Shown here: positions 27,236-35,321 of the stretch, in pieces
Position numbering within the stretch: the first letter of the stretch is position 1
How the letters are laid out: each line of letters opens with the position of its first letter
Origin: Thioalkalivibrio paradoxus ARh 1
Lineage (GTDB): Bacteria; Pseudomonadota; Gammaproteobacteria; Ectothiorhodospirales; Ectothiorhodospiraceae
Assembly: GCF_000227685.2 (NCBI RefSeq)
Contig: NZ_CP007029.1
Location: 1,028,501-1,092,500, forward strand
DNA length: 64,000 nt
Direction of reading: 5' to 3'
Notes under the pieces: generated by a model
Databases searched by the model: none
Told to the model about the DNA's origin: nothing
The model's input: only the letters and a program-made list of their open reading frames with translations
Made by a program: the position numbers and the translations under genes

Positions 27236-28578
27236 CAAACGACACCGCCGCCCCCGAGATTCCCGCGGAAACGCTGGCGCTGCTCAACGCCTACCAGGAT
27301 CCCGCGGTGCTGCTGGATCTCGACTACTTCATTCTGGCCGCCAATCCGCCCTACCTGCAGGCGTTCGGCGATGCCGCGCTGAGCGCGCGTCGCCGCTGCT
27401 ACGAGGTTTCGCACGGCTATGCGGTGCCCTGCGACCAGGCCGGTGAGAGCTGCCCGCTGCACGCGAGCCTCGTGTCGAACGACGTGAGCCGGGTGATGCA
27501 CATCCACCACACGCCGCGCGGCGCCGAGCACGTCGACGTGGAAACCCACCCGGTTCCCGGCGCCGATGGCAGCATCCACTACGTGCTGGAAATCATGCGC
27601 CAGACGCGGGTCGCAAGCGCAACGCCGAGTACCTCGCGGATGGTCGGCCGGTCGCCGGCCTTTCGGAAGATGCTGGGCATGATCCAGCGGGCGGCGCCGA
27701 GCGAGGTGGCAGTGCTGCTGCTCGGGGAGACCGGCACGGGCAAGGAGATGGTGGCCCGGGCGATCCACGAGTCCAGCGCGCGTCGGGATGGACCATTCGT
27801 GCCAGTGGAGTGCGCCGGGCTCACCGAGACCTTGTTCGAGAGCGAATTGTTCGGTCACGAAAAGGGTGCGTTCACCGGCGCGACCAGCCTCAAGACCGGA
27901 CTGGTCGAGGCGGCGCGGGGTGGCACGCTTTTCCTCGACGAGGTTGGCGACATTCCGCTGTCGATGCAGGTCAAGCTGCTCCGGCTGCTGGAGACGGGAT
28001 GCTTTCGACGCGTGGGCAGCACGGTGCCCCAGGAGGCCGATTTCCGGCTGGTCTGCGCGACGCACCGGGATCTGAAGGCGCTTGTGGGCGCCGGGCAGTT
28101 CCGCCTCGATCTGTATTTCCGGATCGGCGTGTTTCCGATCCTGCTGCCGCCCCTGCGGCAGCGGCGCGAGGATCTGCCGCTGCTGGTCGAGGCGCTGATG
28201 AGCCGGGTGCGCTCGGCGCGGGGCAAGCATCTGACCCCGGCGGCATTCAGGGCCCTGGAGCGGATGAGCTTCCCGGGCAACATTCGGGAACTGCGCAACG
28301 TGCTCGAGCGTGCGGCCCTGCTGGCGGACGGCGATTCGATCCAGCCCGCCGACCTGATCGTGGACCTGGAATTCCAGCCGGCCGGCGAGGCGGTGCCGCC
28401 TGTCGACACGGTGATCCCGCTGGATGAACTGGAACGGCAGTACCTGGCGCGTGTCGTGGCGCAGTACCCGGGCGACCGCCAGCACCTGGCGCGGCTGCTG
28501 GGCATATCGGAACGGACGCTGTATCGCAAACTGCAGCGGCTGGAAGCCGGTACCTCAGAGCACGAAGGGTCGGATTGA
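27229..28578 (+). CDS. PAS-containing sigma-54-dependent activator (Fis-type HTH)
   Basis: 449 residues. N-terminal PAS-like sensor (about 15-125) with three Cys in [19 protein letters not shown] (57, 68, 75), possibly binding metal or sensing redox. AAA+ domain from about 138: Walker A GETGTGKE (166-173), sigma-54 contact loop GAFTGA (213-218), Walker [12 protein letters not shown], and a [20 protein letters not shown] arginine-finger region. The Fis helix-turn-helix is at the C-terminus ([21 protein letters not shown]). No receiver domain, so it should respond to a ligand or redox state rather than phosphorylation. The next stretch contains matching enhancer-like repeats and a sigma-54 promoter. 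Confidence 0.94.
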   Translation: MTANDTAAPEIPAETLALLNAYQDPAVLLDLDYFILAANPPYLQAFGDAALSARRRCYEVSHGYAVPCDQAGESCPLHASLVSNDVSRVMHIHHTPRGAEHVDVETHPVPGADGSIHYVLEIMRQTRVASATPSTSRMVGRSPAFRKMLGMIQRAAPSEVAVLLLGETGTGKEMVARAIHESSARRDGPFVPVECAGLTETLFESELFGHEKGAFTGATSLKTGLVEAARGGTLFLDEVGDIPLSMQVKLLRLLETGCFRRVGSTVPQEADFRLVCATHRDLKALVGAGQFRLDLYFRIGVFPILLPPLRQRREDLPLLVEALMSRVRSARGKHLTPAAFRALERMSFPGNIRELRNVLERAALLADGDSIQPADLIVDLEFQPAGEAVPPVDTVIPLDELERQYLARVVAQYPGDRQHLARLLGISERTLYRKLQRLEAGTSEHEGSD

Positions 28579-28684
28579 CGTCGGGCCGCCGTGCGGAAAC
28601 GCAGGCGAGCGGATCGCCGTGGCCGAAACGGCCCCTGCAATCGACCTGCATCGTTCGGGTGCCGTGATGGCCGTTGCCCATCCT

Positions 28685-28741
28685 CTGCCACGCTCTGCCA
28701 GTGTCTGCCAGGGCGACTGCCATCGCTGCCAGTTGTGGCAG
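28685..28741 (+). promoter_or_regulatory. Clustered CTGCCA repeats, probable enhancer (UAS)
   Basis: CTGCCA at 28685, 28695, 28705, 28717 and 28726, and the inverse TGGCAG at 28736. The first three are exactly one helical turn apart. The cluster ends about 120 bases upstream of the sigma-54 promoter, the distance expected for enhancer-binding proteins. The same hexamer occurs in the regulator's own promoter. Confidence 0.7.
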
Positions 28742-28863
28742 CCGTCCTCCCGGTTGGGGCGCGGCTGCAGCCGCTGCTGCGCCCTGGTATGTGTTTCCTA
28801 AGGTTCTCAAAAACAGCAATTAGAAGGGTTTTCGGCTTTGTTTCGAGCGGTCTTCATTGCATG

Positions 28864-28879
28864 TGGCATAGATAATGCT
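28864..28879 (+). promoter_or_regulatory. Sigma-54 promoter
   Basis: TGGCATAGATAATGCT: GG of the -24 element and GC of the -12 element with exactly ten bases between, in good agreement with TGGCACG-N4-TTGCW. Predicted start near 28890. Confidence 0.78.
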
Positions 28880-28889
28880 TATGTTCTGA

Positions 28890-28997
28890 TGAGTTGTCGC
28901 TTGGCGGGTGCGGAGGCACCCGGCTCTGGACGGAACTTGCGCGTGCGCGACTCTCCTCCATCGCGCCTTTGCCGCCCCCCCGGGGGCGGTTTTTTTT
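28890..28997 (+). ncRNA. Candidate sigma-54-dependent small RNA (or attenuated leader)
   Basis: About 108 bases from the predicted start to the end of a strong terminator. Hairpin 1 (28905-28922) has stem CGGGTGC/GCACCCG with a GGAG loop. A linker contains GGACGGAAC. Hairpin 2 (28945-28966) has stem GCGCGA/TCGCGC and exposes the pyrimidine loop CTCTCCTCCA, an anti-Shine-Dalgarno-like sequence. Hairpin 3 is the terminator. No open frame of note. It could act in trans on ribosome sites, bind CsrA-type proteins through the GGA motifs, or be a premature-termination leader for the gene at 29130. Confidence 0.6.
28972..28997 (+). terminator. Rho-independent terminator between sigma-54 promoter and next gene
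   Basis: Stem CCGCCCCC / GGGGGCGG with a minimal loop followed by eight T. It lies 130 bases before the start of the reductase gene, not after a gene. Confidence 0.9.
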
Positions 28998-29129
28998 GGG
29001 CGGCTGCACTGCGGGATCGCCGCTCAGCTGCTAGGCTTCGATTCGGTTCCCCGGCAGGTGTCGGGCCCGGGTCCGTTTCCGGGTACCCGGCCAGAAGGCC
29101 ACGGCCCTGATCGAGGATCGGGAGGACGC

Positions 29130-30626
29130 ATGGACAAACAGTTGTCGGTGATCCGCGCGGCACGATTGGCGGGGGTCACGCGGGGTGAATTGCAGACGCG
29201 CATCAAATGCGGTGACCTGCCCAGTTTCGACGGCACGGTGCGCGTCGATGACCTGCTCGAGTTGTACCCCGGAACCCGTCTGGAAGACGACCGAACGCTC
29301 GAGCGCGTCGACCGGATCAAGGCCGCCGCGCTGGGACGGGATATCGCCGGCCGCAGCCTGCCGGAGCCGCAGGTGCTGGCCGAAAGGCTGGCGATCCTCG
29401 GCCACAAGTTGACGCGCGCCCGCTGGCAGGCCGAGCATTACGCGGCCGTGTTCGAGGCATTGGAATCCCGTCTGCGGGAACTGGAGAAACGTCGTGACGG
29501 ACCCACGCGCGCAGTCGCGCAGGACATCAAGCTCTGGATGCAGAGCGCGTTGCACCAAGGGCTGGCGGAGTCGGATTTGGCTGGCAGCGCCCTCGCGGAC
29601 CGGAGTCACTGGATGAGCGTGATGGCACCGCAGGTGCGGCTGCTGCCCGACCACCAGGAGTTCCTGGTGGAAGGCTCGGACACGGTGCTCGATGCCGCGC
29701 TGAGAGCCGGGTTGTCGATCAGCTATGGCTGCAGCAACGGCAACTGCGGAGAGTGCAAGGCACGGGTCGTGTCCGGGGAGGTCCGGGCAGTGCGGCCGCA
29801 CGATTACGTGATCCCCGAGAGCGAGCGCGATCAGGGATATGCGCTGATGTGCGCGGTGGCCCCGGTCACCGACCTGGTGGTCGAGGTCGGGGTCGCGCGC
29901 AGCCCCGACCAGATCCCGTTGCAGACGATCGAGGCGATGGTGCGCGACGTCGAACAGCCGGGTCCCCATCTGCGGGTGGTCCGGGTGCAGACGCCGCGGA
30001 CCCGGCGCCTGCGTTTCCTCGGCGGGCAGTACGTTCGCGTGCGCCTGGACGAGGGCCGGGTAGAGGGTCGGCTGCCGCTGGCCAACTGCCCCTGCGATGA
30101 CCGGAATCTGGTGCTGCACGTGGCCGAGGATCGAGACGATGCGTTTGCGGTGTATTGCTTCGAACGCCTGGCCAAGGGCGAGCGCGTCGAAATCGAGGGG
30201 CCCTACGGGGACTTCGTGATCGGGGACGAGGTCGAGCGGCCGCTCGTCTTCCTCGCCTGCGATACCGGATTCGCCCCGATCAAGAGCCTGATCGAGCATG
30301 TGATTGCGCTGGACATCGCCGACGCGATGGATCTGGTGTGGCTGGCGACCGGCGCGATCGGCCACTACGAGGACAATCTCTGCCGTTCCTGGGGCGACGC
30401 GCTCGACAACTTCCGCTACAAACCCGTGCGGGTCGGCGCGGCGAGCGACCGGGAAGCCTGGCCTGCGCTGATCGCGGGCAGTCTGTCCCGCGTGCAAGAA
30501 CCGGCGGGCCGCGATTACTACGTCGCGGGTCCCGGCCGCTTCATCGAGGCCGCCGCCACGGTGCTCGACCGGCTGGGTGTGCCGCCCGAGCGCCGCTTCC
30601 TGCAGGGGATTCCCCCGGCGGCCTAG
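29130..30626 (+). CDS. 2Fe-2S ferredoxin-NAD(P)H reductase-like protein with unusual N-terminal domain
   Basis: 498 residues; GGAGG precedes the ATG at 29130. Residues 1-150 form an uncharacterised, mostly helical region beginning with an HTH-like segment (LSVIRAARLAGVTRGELQTRIKCGDLP). Next is a plant-type ferredoxin domain with cluster ligands in SYGCSNGNCGECKARV and a later Cys in GYALMCAV. The rest is an FAD/NAD reductase fold (GGQYVRVRL; FLACDTGFAPIKSLIEH; DYYVAGPGRFIEA). The reductase half resembles phenol-hydroxylase or CDP-glucoseen reductases. No oxygenase is adjacent, so the electron acceptor is unknown. It lies downstream of the sigma-54 promoter and terminator. Confidence 0.85.
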   Translation: MDKQLSVIRAARLAGVTRGELQTRIKCGDLPSFDGTVRVDDLLELYPGTRLEDDRTLERVDRIKAAALGRDIAGRSLPEPQVLAERLAILGHKLTRARWQAEHYAAVFEALESRLRELEKRRDGPTRAVAQDIKLWMQSALHQGLAESDLAGSALADRSHWMSVMAPQVRLLPDHQEFLVEGSDTVLDAALRAGLSISYGCSNGNCGECKARVVSGEVRAVRPHDYVIPESERDQGYALMCAVAPVTDLVVEVGVARSPDQIPLQTIEAMVRDVEQPGPHLRVVRVQTPRTRRLRFLGGQYVRVRLDEGRVEGRLPLANCPCDDRNLVLHVAEDRDDAFAVYCFERLAKGERVEIEGPYGDFVIGDEVERPLVFLACDTGFAPIKSLIEHVIALDIADAMDLVWLATGAIGHYEDNLCRSWGDALDNFRYKPVRVGAASDREAWPALIAGSLSRVQEPAGRDYYVAGPGRFIEAAATVLDRLGVPPERRFLQGIPPAA

Positions 30627-30631
30627 CGCCC

Positions 30632-31327
30632 ATGGCGCCCTCTGCACCGCCGGCCCGTCTGTCGGTGATCGTGCCCGTACTGAACGAGGCGGCCCGCCTG
30701 CCGCGGTTGCTCGGCGACCTTGCCGCGCTGCGAACCCTGGGGCACGAGGTGATCGTGGTCGACGGCGGCAGCACGGACCGGACCCGAGAGATCGCCTGCA
30801 GCGCCTGCGACCGGGTACTGGCCAGCGCGCCGGGACGCGCCCGGCAGATGAACGCGGGTGCGCTCGAGGCACAGGGCGAGGTGCTCTGGTTCCTGCACGC
30901 CGATACGCGGGTTCCGCCCGAGGCGGCGCATGCTGTCCTGCAGTCGCTCCGCGGGCCGAAATGCTGGGGCCGCTGCCGGGTTCGCCTGTCGGGGCGGGCC
31001 CTGGTCTACCGGCTGATCGCCGCGTTGATGAACCTGCGTTCCTGTCTGACCGGGATCGCAACCGGCGACCAGGGCGTGTACGTGACGCGCGCGGCTTTTG
31101 TTGCGGCCGGCGGTTTTCCCGCGATCCCGCTGATGGAGGACATCGCGCTGTCGCGGGCGCTCAAGCGCGCCTGCGGTCGGCCCGTGTGCCTGCCCGTCCG
31201 GCTGGAAACGTCGAGCCGGCGCTGGGAGGAACACGGCGTGCTGCGAACCGTTTTGCTGATGTGGGCGCTGCGCCTGGCCTACTGGCGCGGAGCCGATCCG
31301 GCGGACCTGGCCCGGCGCTATCGATGA
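30632..31327 (+). CDS. Family 2 glycosyltransferase, TIGR04283 type
   Basis: 231 residues, GT-A fold. LSVIVPVLNEAARLPRLLGDL at the start, VIVVDGGSTDRTREIA (nucleotide-binding), and VLWFLHADTRVPPEA containing the DxD-like site, then GDQGVYVTRAAFVAAGGFPAIPLMED. This family occurs next to TIGR04282 proteins, as here: the stop overlaps the following ATG (ATGA). The sugar and acceptor are unknown. Confidence 0.88.
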   Translation: MAPSAPPARLSVIVPVLNEAARLPRLLGDLAALRTLGHEVIVVDGGSTDRTREIACSACDRVLASAPGRARQMNAGALEAQGEVLWFLHADTRVPPEAAHAVLQSLRGPKCWGRCRVRLSGRALVYRLIAALMNLRSCLTGIATGDQGVYVTRAAFVAAGGFPAIPLMEDIALSRALKRACGRPVCLPVRLETSSRRWEEHGVLRTVLLMWALRLAYWRGADPADLARRYR

Positions 31328-31914
31328 GGCTGCTGGTATTTGCCAAGGCTCCGCAGCCCGGTCAGGTCAAGACACGCCTGATTCCGGCACTGGGTGCCGA
31401 GGGCGCCGCGCGACTGCACCGCAGGCTGGTGCGCCGCGTTCTTGCAGCGGCACGCGCGAGCGCGGTCGGCCCGGTCGAACTTTGGGGAGCGCCGGATACA
31501 CGGCATTCCTTCTTCGCGCAGTGCCAGCGCGAGTTCGGCTGCGCGCTGCGGGCGCAGCCAGCCGGGGATCTCGGGCAACGCATGTCGGCGGCATTGCATG
31601 CGGGACTGCCCGCGCTGCTGGTCGGCTCCGATGCGCCCGGGCTCGATGCGGCACGGCTGCAGGACGCAGCCGCCGCGCTGGCCGAGGGCAGCGAGGTGGT
31701 GTTGATTCCGGCGCTGGACGGGGGCTATGTCGGGATCGGCCTGGCCGTACCCGCGCCCGGACTGTTCACGGCGATTCCCTGGGGCAGCGCGGACGTGCTG
31801 CGGCAGACGCTGGACCGGTGCCGCGAACAGGGTTTGCGCTGGTCCCGGCGGGCGCCGTGTCCGGATGTCGACCGGCCCGGCGACTTGATCCACTGTATCC
31901 CCGACCTGCTGTAA
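31324..31914 (+). CDS. TIGR04282/DUF2064 nucleotidyltransferase-like (glycosyltransferase A) protein
   Basis: 196 residues. MRLLVFAKAPQPGQVKTRLIPALG is the hallmark N-terminus (sugar-nucleotidyltransferase-like loop with Lys and Arg); LLVGSDAPGLDAARLQDA and LIPALDGGYVGIGL are further family blocks. It overlaps the TIGR04283 gene by four bases, a conserved pairing. Function is unproven; probably works with its partner on a glycoconjugate. Confidence 0.88.
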   Translation: MRLLVFAKAPQPGQVKTRLIPALGAEGAARLHRRLVRRVLAAARASAVGPVELWGAPDTRHSFFAQCQREFGCALRAQPAGDLGQRMSAALHAGLPALLVGSDAPGLDAARLQDAAAALAEGSEVVLIPALDGGYVGIGLAVPAPGLFTAIPWGSADVLRQTLDRCREQGLRWSRRAPCPDVDRPGDLIHCIPDLL

Positions 31915-31955
31915 GGTGCTGTAGCGCTGAAATAAAAGCAGGTTAGAATATACGG

Positions 31956-32213
31956 ATGAATAAGTTCATCGCCTGGATCGACCGCACGCCCACCTGGCTG
32001 TTCGTCGTGCTCGTTGCCACGCTGGGCCTGTCCCCCTGGGTGCCCGAGCCGCATATCGTCGAGAAGCTGCGCTGGCTGTTTCACGGCGAGCTGACCCGAC
32101 CGCTGGATATCTTCGATCTCCTGTTCCACGCCGTGCCCTGGCTGTTGCTGGCCACCAAGCTGGGCCGGGAGACCTGGCGGGACTACGGGCCGGGGCGGCC
32201 GGGCCGCCAGTAG
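31956..32213 (+). CDS. Small membrane protein, unknown
   Basis: 85 residues with two hydrophobic segments (PTWLFVVLVATLGLSPW and LLFHAVPWLLLATKLG) separated by an amphipathic loop with PEPHIVEKLRWL. ATG at 31956 after an AT-rich stretch. Similar short proteins are found in other gammaproteobacteria, sometimes labelled RND transporter without good reason. No function can be assigned. Confidence 0.7.
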   Translation: MNKFIAWIDRTPTWLFVVLVATLGLSPWVPEPHIVEKLRWLFHGELTRPLDIFDLLFHAVPWLLLATKLGRETWRDYGPGRPGRQ

Positions 32214-32231
32214 GGCGCCCGGCCGTGTAGG

Positions 32232-33434
32232 TCAGGCCGCCTCCCGCTGCGGCTGCCCGGTGTAAACGGCGCGCGCGGCTGGCACCGCCTTGCCCGGTAC
32301 CGCGGCACCGGTCTCGGCCAGGATCGCCTCGAGTGCGCCGAGGCAGACCAGCACGTTGCGTTCGTTCGCGGCGTGCCCCATCAGGCCGATCCGCCAGATG
32401 CGGCCGGCGTAAGGCCCGAGACCGGCCCCGATCTCCAGGCCGTAGCGCTCGAGCAGGGCGGCCCGTACCCCCGCTTCGTCCACGCCCTCCGGTACCAGCA
32501 CCGCGTTCAGCTGGGGCAGCCGGTGGGCCTCGTCGACCAGGAAATGCAGGCCCATGGCCTCGAGACCCGCCCGGAGCGCTTCGTGATGGCGCCGGTGTCG
32601 GGCCCAGCTGGCCTCCAGCCCCTCCTCGTGCAGGATCACCAGTGCTTCATGCAGCGCGTACAGCGCGTTGATCGGGGCCGTGTGGTGGTAGGCGCGCTTG
32701 CCGTCGCTGCCAATCCAGTAGCCCATCACCAGGTTCAGATCGAGAAACCAGCTCTGCACGCGGCTGCGCCGGGAGCGGATGCGTTCCACAGCGCGTTCGC
32801 TGAAGCTGACCGGCGAGAGCCCCGGCGTGCAGGACAGGCATTTCTGGCTGCCCGAGTAGATCGCATCCACTCCCCAGTCATCGACATGGAGCGGGCTGCC
32901 GCCGAGCGAGGTCACCGCATCGACCAGCGCCAGGCAGTCGTGGCGGTGTGCCAGCTCGCACAGGGCGCGCACGTCGGATTCCGCACCGGTGGAGGTTTCC
33001 GCGTGCACGAACGCGAGCACCCGGGCGTCGGGATGGGCCTTCAGGGCGTCCTCGACCTTATCCAGACTGACCGGATTCCCCCAGTCGTCGTCGACCGTCA
33101 CCGCCGTGCCGCCGCAGCGTTCGACGTTTTCCTTCATGCGCCCGCCGAATACGCCGTTGATGCAGACGATGACCTTGTCGCCCGGTTCGACGAGGTTGGC
33201 GAAGCAGGTTTCCATGCCTGCGGAACCCGGAGCGGACACCGGCAGCGTCAGCGCGTTCCGAGTCTTGAACGCCGACTGCAGCATGGTCCGCACCTCCTCC
33301 ATCATCGCGATGAACGCCGGGTCCAGGTGCCCGATGATCGGACGGCTCATTGCGGCCAGCACGCGCGGATTCACGTCAGAGGGGCCGGGACCCATCAGGG
33401 TGCGGGCAGGAGGGGAAAAAGGGGTGAACGTCAT
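32232..33434 (-). CDS. Class V aminotransferase (alanine-glyoxylate / serine-pyruvate type)
   Basis: 400-residue PLP enzyme. LMGPGPSDVNPRVLAAM at the start, SGSAGMETCF-like cofactor-phosphate loop (SAPGSAGMETCFANLVEPGD), FVHAETSTGAESDVRAL, LVDAVTSLGG (Asp contacting the PLP nitrogen) and SGSQKCLSCTPGL with the Schiff-base Lys198. It likely converts glyoxylate to glycine. Together with glyA further right this fits glycine/serine one-carbon metabolism, but the two are not in an operon. Confidence 0.92.
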   Translation of the reverse strand: MTFTPFSPPARTLMGPGPSDVNPRVLAAMSRPIIGHLDPAFIAMMEEVRTMLQSAFKTRNALTLPVSAPGSAGMETCFANLVEPGDKVIVCINGVFGGRMKENVERCGGTAVTVDDDWGNPVSLDKVEDALKAHPDARVLAFVHAETSTGAESDVRALCELAHRHDCLALVDAVTSLGGSPLHVDDWGVDAIYSGSQKCLSCTPGLSPVSFSERAVERIRSRRSRVQSWFLDLNLVMGYWIGSDGKRAYHHTAPINALYALHEALVILHEEGLEASWARHRRHHEALRAGLEAMGLHFLVDEAHRLPQLNAVLVPEGVDEAGVRAALLERYGLEIGAGLGPYAGRIWRIGLMGHAANERNVLVCLGALEAILAETGAAVPGKAVPAARAVYTGQPQREAA

Positions 33435-33864
33435 GGTGTGGTACCTGTATCGAAAGAGGATGAAACAACGGGGGTGGCGCGTTCCTCACAGCACATTGCG
33501 GCCGCGCCATCGGGTATAGCCTGGTAACAGCCGAAGCCTGGCCCGCGGTGGGAATGCAGTGGGCAAGCCAGTCGGCGCGTGCGCGGTCTACAGCCTGTGC
33601 AGCGAACGCCCCCGTCAGCGATCGCGGCGGGGTCGCCCGTTTCCCGTTTCCTGAGGGGCATGAGGGTCACCACCCCGATCAAGAAAGGAGAAGCGTAGGG
33701 CGGAAGAGGCCAAAGGCCGTCATCCGCCAGCCGGCGCTGGCGCGGGCCGGACACCGAACCGCGGATGACGCTGTGCTCCTCCGCCCTGCGCGCCAGCAAC
33801 CGCCGCGGAACCCGGTCGGGTGGGCCTGCGAGGTGCTTGCGACCGCGGGGCGATCCGATCCGGG
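33435..33864. other. Non-coding interval with repeat copy 3
   Basis: 430 bases. Holds the promoter of the aminotransferase gene (near 33435-33540) and the palindromic repeat at 33695-33788. No gene seen. Confidence 0.6.
33695..33788. repeat. Palindromic interspersed repeat, copy 3
   Basis: Left arm GTAGGGCGGAAGAGGCCAAA then GTCATCCGCC; right arm GCGGATGACGCTGTGCTCC then CCGCCCTGC. Same organisation as copy 2 with a shorter middle. Confidence 0.82.
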
Positions 33865-34260
33865 TCAGGCGCGGCCCATCACGCTGAAGCTCTTGATGAA
33901 CGGCCCCGCCATGCGCGGATCCTTCAGCATGCCCTTGTAGTCGCCGACCACGAATTTGATCTTGCCGGTGGTGAATGCTGCGCCAAGCCCCATCATGCCG
34001 GGCGGTTTGGACATCCACTTGGTCCACTGCTCCTCGGTGGCCCGCAGGTCCCAGTTCATCTTTTCGCCGTTGTAGGCGCCGGCAGCCGTGGCCTTGCCGT
34101 TCTCGATGGTGATGACGCCGCGCGGCGTGTCCTCTCCCGGGAAACCGTAGCCGATCACGCTGTTGAAGTTGATCTGCGCAAGGGCGTCGGAAAGCTCGGG
34201 CTCGGAGTTCCAGTGCTCCTTGAAGCTCTGCATCCATTCTTCACTGAACAGGTCGGCCAT
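33865..34260 (-). CDS. SCP2 sterol-transfer-like domain protein
   Basis: 131 residues from the ATG at 34260 (GAGGAGA upstream). The sequence GVITIENGKATAAGAYNGEKMNWDLRATEEQWTKWM and FTTGKIKFVVGDYKGMLKDP is the SCP2 pattern with a hydrophobic lipid pocket. Bacterial single-domain SCP2 proteins bind fatty-acyl or polyketide-like ligands; the partner is unknown. Monocistronic by spacing. Confidence 0.82.
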   Translation of the reverse strand: MADLFSEEWMQSFKEHWNSEPELSDALAQINFNSVIGYGFPGEDTPRGVITIENGKATAAGAYNGEKMNWDLRATEEQWTKWMSKPPGMMGLGAAFTTGKIKFVVGDYKGMLKDPRMAGPFIKSFSVMGRA

Positions 34261-34474
34261 CTGTGTCTCCTCGTGTCGTCTTGTCGTTGTGGTACCCGCG
34301 GCGAGCTTGCAGGTCGCCGGCATGATAGAAGAAACCGCGGTGCCACCCAACATGGCCATCGGCGGGCGAGCGATTCACAGTGTCCTCCGGCGAATCCTGG
34401 CCTGCCCGTTCGCTATGCCGGCGCGGTCGGGGTAGGACCCGTGGCTTCGTGCCGCCTTGCCGCTGCAAGCCCGG

Positions 34475-34867
34475 TCAAACGGAGGTCAGCAGGTCGCGCA
34501 CCCGTTCCAGGCGCGAGCGCACCTCGTTCGCCAGACCGGCGACGCCTTCCTGCTCGACCAGACCGAGAACGGCGACCGGATCCATGAACCCGACCGTCAC
34601 TTCGCCGTTCGCTTCCTCGCGCACGACCACGTTGCAGGGCAGCAGCAGGCCGATGTCGGGATCGGCGTCCAGCGCCTGAGCCGCCAGCTTGGGGTTGCAG
34701 GCGCCCAGGATGTGATACGGGCGGCGTTCCAGGTCGAGCTTCTTCTTCAGAGTGCCGGCGACGTCGATCTCGGTGAGCACGCCGAAGCCCTCGGTGGCCA
34801 GCGCGTTGGTGACGCGCTCGATGGCTTCCGGGACCGTGGCCTTCAGGGTGACGTTGAATCCGTACAT
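34475..34867 (-). CDS. DUF302 family protein
   Basis: 130 residues. Family pattern: [36 protein letters not shown], then [32 protein letters not shown] with the conserved Cys pair and PCNVVV motif, and a C-terminal helical part. Often encoded near thiol or sulfur metabolism genes in sulfur-oxidising bacteria; function unknown. The upstream frame to 34918 is not protein-like. Confidence 0.88.
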   Translation of the reverse strand: MYGFNVTLKATVPEAIERVTNALATEGFGVLTEIDVAGTLKKKLDLERRPYHILGACNPKLAAQALDADPDIGLLLPCNVVVREEANGEVTVGFMDPVAVLGLVEQEGVAGLANEVRSRLERVRDLLTSV

Positions 34868-35060
34868 GGGTTTAGCCTCGTCGATGGTTCGGTGGGTGGG
34901 TAAGGGGCCTGCGGGCATGTGCTGCTGTCGCGGCCAGTGCCAGCCCTCGCGCAGTCATCAGGGTCTGCCGGCGGACCGGATTGTGACGCACTACACTCAC
35001 TGGGGCCAAGCCGGCCGGCAGCCATTCCCGATAGTGTTTCACAGCGACCAGGAGACGATG

Positions 35061-35270
35061 ATGTCCGATCATGTGTACAAGATGCTGGAATTGACCGGGT
35101 CCTCGAGCCAGAGCAGCGACGACGCGGTGCGCAACGCGATCGCCCGCGCCGCGAAGACCGTCCGCCACATGGACTGGTTCGAGGTGGTCGAGACCCGCGG
35201 CCACATCGTCGATGGCGGCGTCGCGCATTGGCAGGTCACGGTCAAGATCGGCTTCCGCCTCGAAGACTAG
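35061..35270 (+). CDS. Dodecin flavin-binding protein
   Basis: 69 residues, the usual dodecin size. [47 protein letters not shown] shows the beta-alpha-beta-beta fold; the conserved Trp in MDWFEV and Gln in [10 protein letters not shown] are the flavin-stacking and binding residues. AGGAG upstream favours the second ATG at 35061. It stores or buffers flavin; the riboflavin genes lie 6 kb to the right. Confidence 0.9.
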   Translation: MSDHVYKMLELTGSSSQSSDDAVRNAIARAAKTVRHMDWFEVVETRGHIVDGGVAHWQVTVKIGFRLED

Positions 35271-35321
35271 GGGGCCCTGCGGTGGAGATCGATCCAGCGT
35301 CGCGCATTGCGCCGGCACCAC

